Source: Sordaria brevicollis (taxonomy: Eukaryota > Ascomycota > Sordariomycetes > Sordariales > Sordariaceae). From it: a stretch of DNA of 64,000 nucleotides. Position 1 is the stretch's first letter. Each line of letters opens with the position of its first letter. The stretch lies in assembly GCA_033439795.1 (NCBI GenBank), contig JAUTDP010000009.1, positions 2,728,001 to 2,792,000 of the forward strand. The letters are read 5' to 3'. A program made the translations under genes and the position numbers. The notes under the pieces were generated by a model. It was not told the DNA's origin. It saw only the letters and a program-made list of their open reading frames with translations, and ran no database searches. Below are positions 34,405-46,292 of the stretch, one piece after another.

Positions 34405-37400
34405 TCCTGTTTTTCTTGTCTTGACTCTTCAAGGGCCGGCGTTTATGATGGTGGAGTTGGACAACAAGGGACACCGCTAATGACTCCAGGTTTCAAAGCA
34501 AGGGGACTGTCCATGATGATGGAGACATGATGGAGTTGATGCCATCACCCACCGGAAACTTTATCGGGCAAGACTCCATCTCTTATTCGGCAAGGCTTTC
34601 GAACCCTCAAAGTCTTTAACTTCAAACTGCCACAGTTTCATCAAAAGATGAGTTTGAGATGCGCTTTTCCTTCTAGGAACTCCTTAGGTTCGATGCCGTA
34701 TCGAACTACTATTTAGATTTTCCCTATACAAAAAACTGGTTAAGGTATGCCTTGGTGCACAAAGGTATTGCTGTTCTCGAGATGGTTTTGGTTCGACTTG
34801 GGTGGGATTGAAATTGGGGCTAGCCAATGGAATAAAGGCTTTGGAAGACCTGTGACGTCTCATTGGCCAAACGCCTTCAAAGATCTTGCCGGATATGATT
34901 TGGAGTCTTGCCCGTTAAAGTTTCCGATCACCCACAATCCGCGAGACAATGAGATATCCACTGCCGGTGTGGAGGATGTGGAGGATGCGGAGGAAGCACG
35001 GGGGGAAGATACAGCACAGCACAGTATGTCTGGGGAAACTACAGTGGATAAACCGCGTGTTTCTCTTGTGGAATGAGTTTATCCAGCACTTTGTTCCCTG
35101 GATCCTATCGGTGTTGTTCCTCAGTCAACGGGCAATGTTTATCAATGGAGATGTCCGTCCATCGCGATACATACAGCAAAAGATGAACAACAAAACCCAC
35201 ATGGCAACCATGGCTCTGGGTCCTTCTCGATATTGTTCCAGAAGGTCTCCTAATAAAACATAGTTCCAGACTCGGAAGATCGTCAATTTTCATATTGTCA
35301 GAAAAATACCCTACCGTCAAAAGGAAGCTCGGCGCCTCGTCCCGACTCTGCGATGGAAACAATTTGCCAGGCTGTCTCAACGCCGCGACCGGGCTTGTTC
35401 TCTGACACCAAAAAGCCAAGACCAACATAACATCCCGTTCCCGACCCTCGTCGTCCAATCACGTCCCCAAAAACATTTCGAGTCTGCGATTCGTCCAACG
35501 GGCAACGGCCGGCGGCCCTCGCCATGAACCACCGTTCAAGGGAAGGGGTCTAGGGTGCGGCCACTTCAGGCTAAATGCAGGGCCAAGACGGGTAATCTGC
35601 CCTTGTTTCCCATCGGTGACACCCTCCACATCCTTCAACATGAGAGACGAATCTAGCGAATCTAGCGAATCCCACGATGGCTACGGTCAAGGTACATCGT
35701 GCACCTACCAACTGGCAGCCTGGGGAAAAAGTCTGGAGATATGGGGCAAAAAGAGCTGGGGAATCTGGGGAGCAGCACTGGGGAAACATCAGCTGGGGGA
35801 AAAAAAAATGGAGAATGAAACTGGGGATGGAGTCGGAAGACACCTAACTAAAGAGCCGCAAGAAGCAACGAAATGAGCTTGTCTTCAGGCAAAAGATGGC
35901 AAGGCGAAAAACAAAAACACTCCCGGATCTTGTGACCACCTGAAATCGTCGACGCTTCAGGCTGTCATGACTTTTGAGTTTAGACTTGTACTGGCGTTCC
36001 TCACAGTACAGTGTGCTCAGTAGTCTCAGCCGGCAGCCTAACCTAACCGTTCGCTGCCCGTTCGGTACATAGCTGGCCGTGTGTAGGTAGCTGGCCCGTC
36101 AGTCACTTAAATGACCCGAAAGGAGGCGTTCCTGGCGTTCAGTGGCGCTTCTTGGTCCCGGGTTTGCGGAGAATCTTTCCTGTCGTCTACATGCCTACCT
36201 GTCAGGCTGTCCATTAGGCTTTTGGGTCGCACATGCCGGTTGAGGCCTTCCTTCGAACCCTATTTTCCTACAGTATAGGACATATTTCCCAATGGGGGTG
36301 GCGTTGGTTTCCAAAAAGCTTTCACGAAGACCTGCTGGCTGGGCATGCATACGATGCGGCTCTCTCTTGCCGAGAAATCGAAGACATACGGATCATTGAC
36401 AGATGGTATGGTAGCCTGTAGCCTGGTAGCCTGGGTATCTTTTGCCGTTTGCCGCCCATTTCTTGCAGAGTTGCAGGTGATCCCATCTGGTGATCAATTG
36501 GAACCATTTTCCCACTGTCACGCTGAAGGCGAGGCTGGACTCTTTGAGATTCAGATTCGAAGATGTCCGGTCGTACGTATGTACCAGACACGATGCTGTA
36601 TAGCCTGCTGCAGCGATAGCGTCTAGCCTCGACTCGAGGCCCTACTGTACGCATCACACTACAGACGCAGCAGTAGTATGACCTGTCAATCTACATTTGC
36701 ACAGCTCCTATCCCGCAGTCTCGGGCCTGCTTCGACATCGTCCAGCCCAGTCCAGTCCAGACAATCCCAGATCCCAACAAGCGAGGGCCCTGGGGCCATC
36801 CATCCCAGACCTTTTGTATTCTGCCTGATATTGGGAAAAAACGAGACAAAAAAGCTTAAACTTAGCAACTACTGTACGCGCCTGGGCATCGCGGGAGGCG
36901 TGGTCCATGTCGGACACGGGAATGGGATGCGGTTGGTTGAACAAGCGAGCATCTATCTCACTTACTATCGAAAAGAAGACGGGTGGACAGGCGGGCACAG
37001 AATGCGGCGACATTGGAACTGAACCGGCTGACACCGACCCCGATTCGAAGTTTGAACGGTATCGCGGCCGCTCGTCGCCGGCGTTTGTGCCGCTGCCGTG
37101 CAGACTATGTACTACTTCCGGTCTCGCCAAAGCATTAACACCTCGACAAGGCCGGAAGGGGATAGTAGCGATGTTCAATCGGGACGGCGACCGGCATGGC
37201 GATGGCAATGGCGATGGCAATGGGAATTCGGCATCGTGAAAAGAGTACATTCAAACCCGAAAGAGAAAAACAGAAAACGAACCCCGTTCGCCTCGATTCG
37301 ATAGACGCCACAGGCCTCGAACCCTCACACACATCTGGAACTCTGGGGTGCGCCGTGTCTTGGCGGCCGAAAGCTGGCTGATGCTGGCTGGTGCTGGCTG

Positions 37401-39135
37401 ATGTGCCATCGCAGATTTTCGGTCCGCCTATGCCGCTGTCATTTGGTTGGTTCAACTTTGTCCATTCGCCCTCGACCATTTTTGGCGATTTGTCGTGAGT
37501 CTCGCTTATGGATTGTACCTGTAGCTGTGCCGTCGACTTGCAACACCACACTGTTTTGGATGTCGAGATATTTCGGCACACGGGCACGACGTTGTCGACA
37601 GGAATCAAATGTCGAAAAAGTCAAGTCAACAGTCAAAGTGCCCAGATAAACACAAGACTTTACGAGATGGATCATCCTTGAACCCCAGATGGAGAATGTT
37701 CGTCTCCTTTGGGCTTTAGCTCCTCGTGGCTTCGGAATGGCTGAGGTGGACCACTTTGTGGAGACTGGAGTCCTTCGCCTCGTGTCCGGGTCACGGAGAA
37801 GGGAACGGAGAACGGAGCTGACGATGTTCTTTTTCTTGGAGTTTTCTGGAGTTGCAGGGGAAAAGAGACGACCGGCTCTACTCTGAAGCTCACCGGCGAG
37901 GAACTTGTGCGGCAACGGGAAAAGAACGAGAAATAGACAGAACACACACTGGCCAAAACTGGGGAAAGAGAGAGAGAGAGAGAGAGAGGAATATGGGGCA
38001 ACAAGGGGGTGACGATTCCGGAGGTGGAGTAAGCCAGACGCCCAAAGAGTCAAAAAGACACCATAAAAAGTTGGGGAAAGGTTGGAGAGGGTTACATCCA
38101 CACTAGAGGTATGTTCTCCACACGGAGATACATACGGTGTGAGTTTCCTACAACTCTTCCTCTCGCGCACTCTTCAACCTCACTTCTGCGTGCTCTCTCA
38201 CAAGTGAAAAAAGTCACCCCCTGAACACCCCTGGCTTCGGCTTGGAAGTGGCAGGTTGCCGGAACAACACCAACAACCCCAGGGCAGAGACCATCAACGA
38301 CGACGACAACAACGACAATCCTTCGATGAAATGCTTCCATGGACCACCAAACTCATCAAAACATGGGGCATTGGATGAAAGGACTGGACTAGCCCAGCCT
38401 AGCCTCTGTGCTTAGACCTCCTTTAACCTCCCCCGGAAAGACCGACAGAGGGAATGGAAATGGAAATGGAATCGTGACACTGGCGGATCATGCATCTCAA
38501 CTTCCATCAGACGGTACCGAACCACTCCAAATGTTCCAGGGGGGCACACACCCACACACACACACACACGGCTCAGAGGGTCGTGGAGGCGGCGGCCGGC
38601 CACCATGGTCGGATTGGTTAAGCTTCGGTGCAGCTGTCTTTTGCTGGTCCTGACTGGCTCTCTGAATTGGTCTGGTCTTCCCTTTTGCTTCCCACCCCCT
38701 TGTCGTGATGGTTGTCCGCCCCCCCGGCCCCCGGCCCCTGTTTAGTCCTCGGCTTGGCTACACAGTACCTGCCAATGTACCACACCCAAAATGCCACCCC
38801 CAAGCTAATCCTCCTTCGGTACGGTAGGACCTGGGTACGTACTCAGCAGCCATGCTGCCCATGCATGGAAAGACGCTCCCGGTCCGGCTGCCCGTCTGGG
38901 TCACTCTCCGTATGGGGCGACGGCACCGCAGCCTACCACTCGACTCCCGTCCTGCCTCTCATCAAGTTCAATTCGTTATATAATCCCCTTTCCCTCCCCC
39001 CTTCACCATGTGTCTGTCTTCCTTCTCCTCATCAGCCTCTTCTCCTCCACTTGTCCCAGGGGAACGGATCAGCTGTATCACGCCAACCCAGACCCGACAA
39101 GTCAACAACAACAGCAGCAGCATCACATCTTCAAG
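34405..39135. other. Long intergenic region upstream of the cdt-2-like gene
   Basis: No gene is supported. Notable sequence: a degenerate CTGGGGAA repeat at about 35,718-35,835, a GGCGATGGCAAT run at about 37,195-37,222, GA-dinucleotide repeat at 37,969-37,988, and CA repeat at about 38,553-38,570. The last kilobase is the promoter of the sugar transporter gene. Confidence 0.45.
38976..38983 (+). promoter_or_regulatory. TATA box of the cdt-2-like gene
   Basis: TTATATAA about 155 nt before the start codon, followed by a pyrimidine-rich stretch (CCCCTTTCCCTCCCCCCTTC) typical of highly expressed fungal promoters. This places the transcript start near 39,005-39,020. An ATG at 39008 would open an out-of-frame upstream ORF overlapping the main start, but it probably lies at or before the transcript start. 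Confidence 0.55.
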
Positions 39136-40915
39136 ATGGGCATTCTCGACAAGAAGCCCGTGGCTCAGGGCGCCGACCTCAAGCAGCTCCAGGACGAGAC
39201 TCCTCAGTTCGAAAAGGTTGACTGGAAGAAGGACCCCGGTCTTCGCAAGCTTGCCGTCTACTCCGTCATCCTCTGTATTGCTTCGGCCACCACCGGTTAC
39301 GATGGGTAAGGGGATTCACCAACGCCCAAAAGAAAAAGATAACATGGCGTACTAACCTGAACCAGCATGTTCTTCAACTCGGTCCAGGCCTTCAAGACGT
39401 GGAAGGATTACTTTGGTGACCCGCAAGGTTCCAAGCTCGGTCTCCTTGGTGCCCTCTACCAGATTGGTTCCATCTGCTCCATTCCCATCGTGTAAGTGTT
39501 TGCGAGCAACTAGACCACTCACCATACAACGCCCATGAAACTAACTCGAATTCACTATACAGCCCCTTCCTTACCGATAACTTTGGCCGCAAGCTCCCCA
39601 TCATCATTGGTTGTGCCATCATGATCGTCGGTGCTGTCATCCAGGCCGTCTCCAAGAACCTCGGCATGTTCATGGGTGGCCGTGCCATGCTTGGTTTTGG
39701 CAACTCTCTTGCCCAGATCGCCTCCCCCATGCTTCTCACCGAGCTCTGCCACCCTCAGCACCGCGCTCGTCTCACCACCGTCTACAACTGCTTGTGGAAC
39801 GTCGGTGCCCTCATTGTCTCCTGGTTGGCCTTCGGCACCCAGTACATCAATAGCGACTGGTCGTGGCGTATTCCCGCCCTTCTCCAGGCCTTCCCTTCCG
39901 TCATCCAGCTTCTCGGCATCTGGTTCGTTCCCGAGTCTCCTCGTTTCCTTATTGCCAAGGACAAGCACGATCAGGCTCTTCACATCCTCGCAAAGTACCA
40001 CGCCAACGGCGACGCCAACCACCCCACCGTCCAGTTTGAGTTCCGCGAGATCAAGGAGACCATTCGCATGGAGATGGAGGCTTCCAAGAACAGCAGCTAC
40101 ATGGACTTCTTCAAGACTCGCGGCAACCGTTACCGTCTCGCCATTCTCCTCTCTCTCGGTTTCTTCTCCCAGTGGTCCGGCAACGCCATCATCTCCAACT
40201 ACTCGGCCATTCTGTACTCGACCGCCGGCATCACTGAGCAGACTCCCCAGCTCGGTCTCGGTGCTGGCCAGACCGGTCTCGCCCTCATCGTCTCCATCAC
40301 CATGGCTATGCTCGTCGACAAGATTGACCGTCGCACTGCTTTCCTTGCCTCCACCGGCGGCATGTGCGGTACTTTCGTCTTCTGGACTCTCTGCGCCGGT
40401 CTCTATGGCGAGCACCGCTCCCCCGGTGCCGACAAGGCCATGATCTTCTTCATCTGGATCTTCGGCTTCTTCTACTCCCTCGCCTGGTCCGGTCTCTTGG
40501 TCGGCTACGCCATCGAGATCCTGCCTTACAAGCTCCGCGGCAAGGGTCTCATGATCATGAACATGTCGGTCCAGTGCGCCCTTACCCTCAACACCTATGC
40601 CAACCCCGTCGCCTTTGAGGCTTTCGGCCTGAACGGCTCCTGGAAGTTGTACATTATCTACACTGTAAGCTCCTCACCTCCCTCACTCCTTTGATGATTT
40701 TTCGCTTTCCCAAAAAGACATCATGCTAACAAAGACTACAACAGTGCTGGATCGCCGCCGAGTTCACCTTCATCTTCTTCATGTACGTCGAGACCCGTGG
40801 CCCCACCCTCGAGGAGCTCGTCAAGGTCATCGACGGCGACGAGGCCGAGGTTGCCCACATCGACATTCACCAGGTCGAGAAGGAGGTTGAGATCCACGAG
40901 AGCAAGTCTGCCTAA
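39136..40915 (+). CDS. cdt-2: MFS cellodextrin/lactose-type sugar transporter, CDT-2-like
   Basis: Plasma-membrane sugar porter of the major facilitator superfamily, with 12 predicted membrane helices. Exons 39136-39305, 39366-39491, 39563-40664 and 40745-40915 give 522 residues. Donors are GTAAGG, GTAAGT and GTAAGC; the first intron has a perfect TACTAAC branch. Sugar-porter marks in order: GYDGMFFNS in helix 1, the loop motif DNFGRK after helix 2, PESPRFL after helix 6, QWSGN at the start of helix 7, and the terminal signature VETRGPTLEEL. The MGILDKKPVAQG start, length and position beside msh3 match my recollection of N. crassa CDT-2, which imports cellodextrins during growth on cellulose and hemicellulose. 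Expression is probably induced by plant-wall sugars, but I could not identify regulator sites with confidence. A lactose/maltose-type paralogue is the alternative. Confidence 0.85.
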
Positions 40916-42118
40916 ACGGCTGGCTGTCTTTGTCTCTGTCTCAACTTACCACGGGACCAGGGCCTTTCAGTTGGCTAGCTGGAAGGTGCTAGTTTTGCTT
41001 GCTTGCTTTTACATGCTGGCTACACTTTTTGCTTGGAAAATCTTTTACGAAATATGTTAATAAGTGATGTTTATACGATGTCTAATGGGCGGGGATGATG
41101 AAGGGACGGATTGGATGAAACGATGATAGTTGCTGGGTTGAATGGGACGGTTGGAAATTGTATCTTGGTAAAGCGTTATTATACCCTCTTTGTTGTGTCG
41201 TCGTTGGAAATACAGCTTTTAAAAAAGGAACGAAATGGCAATTTTTTGTTGCTGCACTTCTTCTCTTCTGCGTTTGGAGTCTTGTGCGAGTGCTTCTTTG
41301 TGGTGATCGCGATGGCTTCACATCACCACTTCCACGGTCGACTATGTCAAAACGGAAGGACCGAGGAGACGCAACATCAAAAAAAAAGTCACGAGAATGG
41401 CCACGACGAGGTACCATATCACGGCGGCAACCATGGAAAAACAACGCCAGCGATGGATCACGACACTCTTTTATCTTCGTCATGGCGGCAAAGCTGATTT
41501 TCATGAACTACGTCAAAATTCCCTGAAACGCTACAGCAGTCGTCGAGATCGATATTCGATTTGCCTCAAACAGCAGCAACAACAGCAGCAACACCAACAA
41601 CAACGGCAACAACTTCTTGGGCGTCAACTGCTCAAACACCAACTCACTCAGGCCGCTCAGACGCCGAGAACATGAACGGAACAGACATTGCAGCTGAGCG
41701 CGACTGACTGACTGACCAGATCCGGCACGGAACCGTTGCCCCAACTCCCGAGACTCCTACGTTCCCACTGGGGAAAGACAAGCGAGTCGCCAGTTCGCCA
41801 GCTCAGCGCGCATGTGGAGGCGAGACATGGTTCTTCTGCGTGAGATGGGGGAATGGGGGAAGTACTCCGTGTAAAGTGTAAGGAACAACTTAGTGGACGG
41901 TCCAATTCTTGCCGGAAGGATTTCGAGACTAATGCAAGAGAATTGTTCTTTTTTGTATTTAGCCGGATCTACGGGAGGATGGGCTTGGATTGGGCTTGGC
42001 TGCCGGGTAAATTTTGAAGTGTCTTTTGTAGGAGCGTGCATGCATACCCGTCATTCATAACCGCCCAAGACAAGACCGATGGACCCTATGTTAGTTCCTG
42101 GATTTAACAGGGGAAATT
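40916..42118. other. Intergenic region
   Basis: Contains the 3' end of the transporter gene and a CAG/CAA-type repeat at about 41,570-41,612. Short open frames overlap here, but none has a domain or a convincing splice structure. The DNA transposon begins at 42,119. Confidence 0.4.
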
Positions 42119-42160
42119 CTAGACACACACACGGTCGATTCTATACGCACACACGGTCTA
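42119..42160 (+). repeat. Left terminal inverted repeat
   Basis: Perfect 42-bp inverted match to the right end of the element. Confidence 0.95.
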
Positions 42161-45100
42161 TATATAACCCTTACCCGCGCCCAGCCTACCAGCTCCCTAC
42201 TAGCTATAATAACTGCATATAAAATCCCCGTTTTCCCCGCGTAAATACCCTAATTTCAATATATATTATATTTACGAATTTTTCTAGGCTCGTGCGAATT
42301 TAATAAATTTCCCGCATACGGTCGCAACGTTATAATTAATATAATATAATATTACCTTACCTATATTAAATTTATTAATATAATTAATTGTATATTAATT
42401 TATTTATTAGAGTATTGCGTTTATTAATTAATTTTTATTTAAATACCCCGTTATCGTTACGATAATAGTGAATCCTTCGATATTATTACGACCTTTGTAT
42501 CTTAAGCCTCGTTTTATCGCGATCTTTAATATATTTTAATTAATGCCCTCTATATACTATTTTCGAGGGAGATTATCGAAGAAATTCGTTGCGATTTCGT
42601 TGAATAATATTATTAATATTGCTTTGGTTTTACGATTTTGTATAATTATAAATATTAAATTAAGAATTTAAATTACCCGATATTTAGTAAAATTATTCGA
42701 TATTATTATTAATGCGACTATATTTCCTATTACCCTATTCCTGCTATAAATCCCCGTAATAAACGACGTTATATATTTAAGAAGGTTATTAGGGATTACT
42801 TTTTTCGAATAATTATTAACGTTAATTTTAAAATTAATTAGAAATAGATTATTAGGGTAAATTACACCGAATATAATAATTATCCGCTATTTACTAATTT
42901 CGGTATTTATTTTTTCTTATAGGAGAGAGTATTAAATTTAGATAATAAAGCGTTATTTTGGGTAATAACCCTCCTTAATAAAAGGGAAAATTCGATTTAA
43001 TTTATTTATTCGTCGGTTAAAAAAAAATATTTATAGTACTTAATTACGAAGAAGGACCTTTATAATATACGTACGCGGTTATAGTAAATTAGTCGCGCGG
43101 AATATAAGGATATATAAGCGTTTATAAAAGTATTGGAAATCGATAAAGAAATTATATATTATTATATTAATTAGGAGGATAATATAAAGATTATATTTTT
43201 TAGCGCTATTTAATTTACCCGCCGCTAATGTAAAATGTAGTTACAATCCCCGTTTATAATTATATTCGATATTATATATAAAATTAATTTTTATTATTTA
43301 CCGTTTATATAGGGAATAATCCTAATTAACGAGAAATTATTTATACCTATTTTCTAAATAGTATTTAATAACGAAAGAGAAAAGGAGGGGTTTATTTATT
43401 TAATTAAGTAAATAATCTATTTAGTAGAATTATTCGAAATCCCCCTCCTTAATATTATTATTATTAATAATAATAATTAATAGATTAATACCCTCTAGGA
43501 ATATTTCTTTAATAATATTATATTATAGCGTTATATTTAATATTTTAATTATAATATTATTAAATAGATTAAGAAATTATAAAAGCGCGCCGGGTAAGAG
43601 AATACCCCTAATTAAAAGGATAAGGATAAGGAGGATAATAACCTCTTTTCCGATAGTAAAAATAGCGAAGACGATAATAAGGTTAATATTAACGAAGATA
43701 TTAATTAAAACGCTAATAATAAAATTTAAGATAAAAATACTTATAATATTAATAAGTTAATATAGAGATATAAGAAGGCGCGTATTGCGATTAAATTCGA
43801 CCCCCTTATCCCTATAAATTTAATTATAATACGTATTACTTTTTTTTTATATAATAATATATAGTATACGCGCTATTTAAATAGGGTTTTAACGAAATAT
43901 ACAAAATCTTTATTAATAAATTTAATTAAAATTAAAAGCGGTTCGTCGATTATATTATTAATAAATATATTTTTATTAAGGAGAATTAGGTTAATTATTA
44001 TATTTTTTATAATTTTAATTATAGGTAAAAGATTACGTTATTAAATAAATTTAATAACGGTTTTATTAAATTATATAAATTATTTACTAAAAGTAGGCTC
44101 GTTAATTTATATAAAGCTTTTATTTAATATATCGATAATAGATACGAATATTACGTTTCGGTTAGTAACGAATTTATTACTCGGGTACGTATAATATAAT
44201 ATAGCCTACTTTAATTAGAGAAGTACCTATTAAAAATATCCTTTTAAGTATTTTAATTATTCGATCGTTAATATTAATAAATGCTATTTACTCTCTTAAT
44301 AATTAAATATAAGGTAGAAATTAAAGGTATAGGTATTTTTCTCCTTAAATGTATTAATCGCTTTAAGGAGTAATACGCCCTATTTTATACGTACGATATA
44401 TTTGCGAAGAAATAGGAGGGATTGGTTATATTAATAATAAAAGATAATTATTACCCTTTTTAATATTTGCGCTAAATTCGAATAAATTGCTCCTTATTTT
44501 GCTTCCCGGTTTCTCCTATATTAATTTATTTATAAGGATTTAGTAAATAAGTATTTAACTTTATAATTAACTATTAAAATTAAATTTAAAGGCCGCCCGT
44601 AAGGGAAGGGTATTTTTAATAATAAAAATATTTATATCGTTAAACCGCCTACTTTGTAAACCGGTCCTTTTTAATCGTAAAATTAAAGGGTTATAAAATT
44701 ATAGACCGTAATTAATCCCTACGGTACCTTTCGAAATATTACCCCTATATAAACTTTAATACGGCGTAATTATTTATAATTTAAATTAAGGGATAATATC
44801 GAGATTTTCGATATTATAAATACTATTATTATTATTACCGTTATAGTATTATAATTTAATTAAGTAAAATAAAGGAAGAGAGGGCGCGTTTAATAATAAG
44901 GGGATAATTAATAAATTTAATAGAGGGAATTTACTCTAGCGATTTTAATATATAATTATATTATTATTAATAATAATAAGGAGAATACTTTAGAATGCTT
45001 TAGTACTTTAAATTTAAAGGACTTTAATATTATAATTAAAAATATAAAGGGGTATAGCGAATATAATTCGGTATCCGAATTATTTATACGTAGCCGCACC

Positions 45101-45885
45101 CTATTTTTATAATTTCCCTTCTCTTCCTACTACTCCTCCCCCCTTTTTATACTTTAACCTTAATAATAACTTTCTTTCTTTAATTAGCGAAAAGTAACCC
45201 CTATTATCCTTAATAATAATAATATTTATTTCGATAATATTTATTTCGGTTATAATTTAATAAAATCGGATATAAAAGAACCGTTACAATTAGGGGAAAA
45301 TAGGGTAATAGGTTATAAAAAAGAGGTATTTATACTTATTATATTTATAAAGGAATAATAGTAGGCCTAATTCGCTTAAGAAGTAAAATAATAAAAGGTA
45401 GCCATTATTTATACCTTATTCGGTCCACTATATTACTTTTATAGGGAATTATTTAAAAAATTAAAATTACTTTATAATATTACCTTCGAAAGGGATAGAA
45501 AGTAAGTAAAATAATATAAAGGTCGTTACGGCTACTTAAAATTTTAGCTTAAAGTTAAAAAGGAAATTAACCCTATAAAATTGTATATAGTTTATTATTA
45601 AGGATAGCCTATTTATATTTCCTATTACAGGCCTTTTACTTCTAAACGAAAAGAGTACTCGCGCTATATAATAAACGCTCATTACTCTTAAGAATATAAG
45701 AAATATAAGTGGAAGGTATAATAGTATAATTCTATAGGTTAGGAATATAATTGCGTAATAAATTTCGGTTATTTTAATTTCGAAGAGGAGGAGGAGGAGG
45801 ACCCGGTTTTTACTTGGAGGAGGAGGGAAGGTAACCTATAGAACCCTATTATAATTAGCGACGACGAGGAAATAAGGGGAGTAGG

Positions 45886-45959
45886 GGATAATAGGGAGGG
45901 GGATAATAGGGAGGGGGATAATAGGGAGGGGATAATAGGGAGGGGGATAATAAGGAAGG
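45886..45959 (+). repeat. 15-bp minisatellite inside the DNA transposon
   Basis: Five tandem copies of GGATAATAGGGAGGG (one lacks a G, the last is degenerate). In the plus-strand remnant frame it encodes repeated Asp-Asn-Arg-Glu-Gly. Runs of G3-G5 make the plus strand a G-quadruplex candidate. Confidence 0.85.
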
Positions 45960-46250
45960 TAATAATGGGGAGGGTAGTAAGGGTGGTAATGAGGGGGGGG
46001 TAAGCACGTTCCTATCGTAATTAATAATAACGAAGAGGAATAGTAGGAGGAGGAATTATAAATATTATAAAGTAAATAATACTAATTGTATTTATTGAGA
46101 TCTTAGCGTTATCTATACTTAATACTATAGAATTATTACGATTCTAGCGGACTTAGCGCACTTGTCAGATTTGCCAAGGATGCTATATGATATAAGAAAA
46201 CCCGATTTTATTATACAAAACGGCTAAGATTACATGTCAGTTGGCATTGG

Positions 46251-46292
46251 TAGACCGTGTGTGCGTATAGAATCGACCGTGTGTGTGTCTAG
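46251..46292 (-). repeat. Right terminal inverted repeat
   Basis: Perfect 42-bp inverted match to the left end of the element. Confidence 0.95.

Larger units (their letters stand above)
42119..46292. mobile_element. DNA transposon with perfect 42-bp terminal inverted repeats, RIP-mutated core
   Basis: The 42 bases at 42119-42160 are exactly the reverse complement of 46251-46292. Both read CTAGACACACACACGGTC at the outer end, and the motif CACACACGGTC occurs twice within each repeat, as for a transposase-binding site. The shared outermost TCTAGA is palindromic, so the target duplication could be TA, CTAG or TCTAGA. The 3.9-kb core (about 42,230-46,130) has almost no CpA or TpG and no open frame, the result of heavy RIP. 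The outer ~100 bp at each end keep these dinucleotides. Readable plus-strand protein remnants near 45,780 are very acidic (EEEEEDPVF). I could not assign the transposase family. Confidence 0.88.

Noticed and set aside
36233..37649. Coding frames in the gap before the transporter
   Set aside because: Frames on both strands are of similar short length, lack Neurospora-like codon bias, introns or domains, and overlap simple repeats.
39008..39355. Regulatory upstream ORF overlapping the transporter start
   Set aside because: The ATG at 39008 lies only about 30 nt after the TATA box, at or before the likely transcript start, and the frame runs into the first intron.
41111..41678. Possible protein gene downstream of the transporter
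   Set aside because: Overlapping plus-strand frames include a poly-Gln stretch, but that comes from a CAG/CAA repeat. There is no domain, no consistent splice structure and stops intervene.
43200..46100. Host gene within the AT-rich block
   Set aside because: All frames are full of stops and the block lies between perfect terminal inverted repeats, so it is a mutated transposon rather than a host gene.
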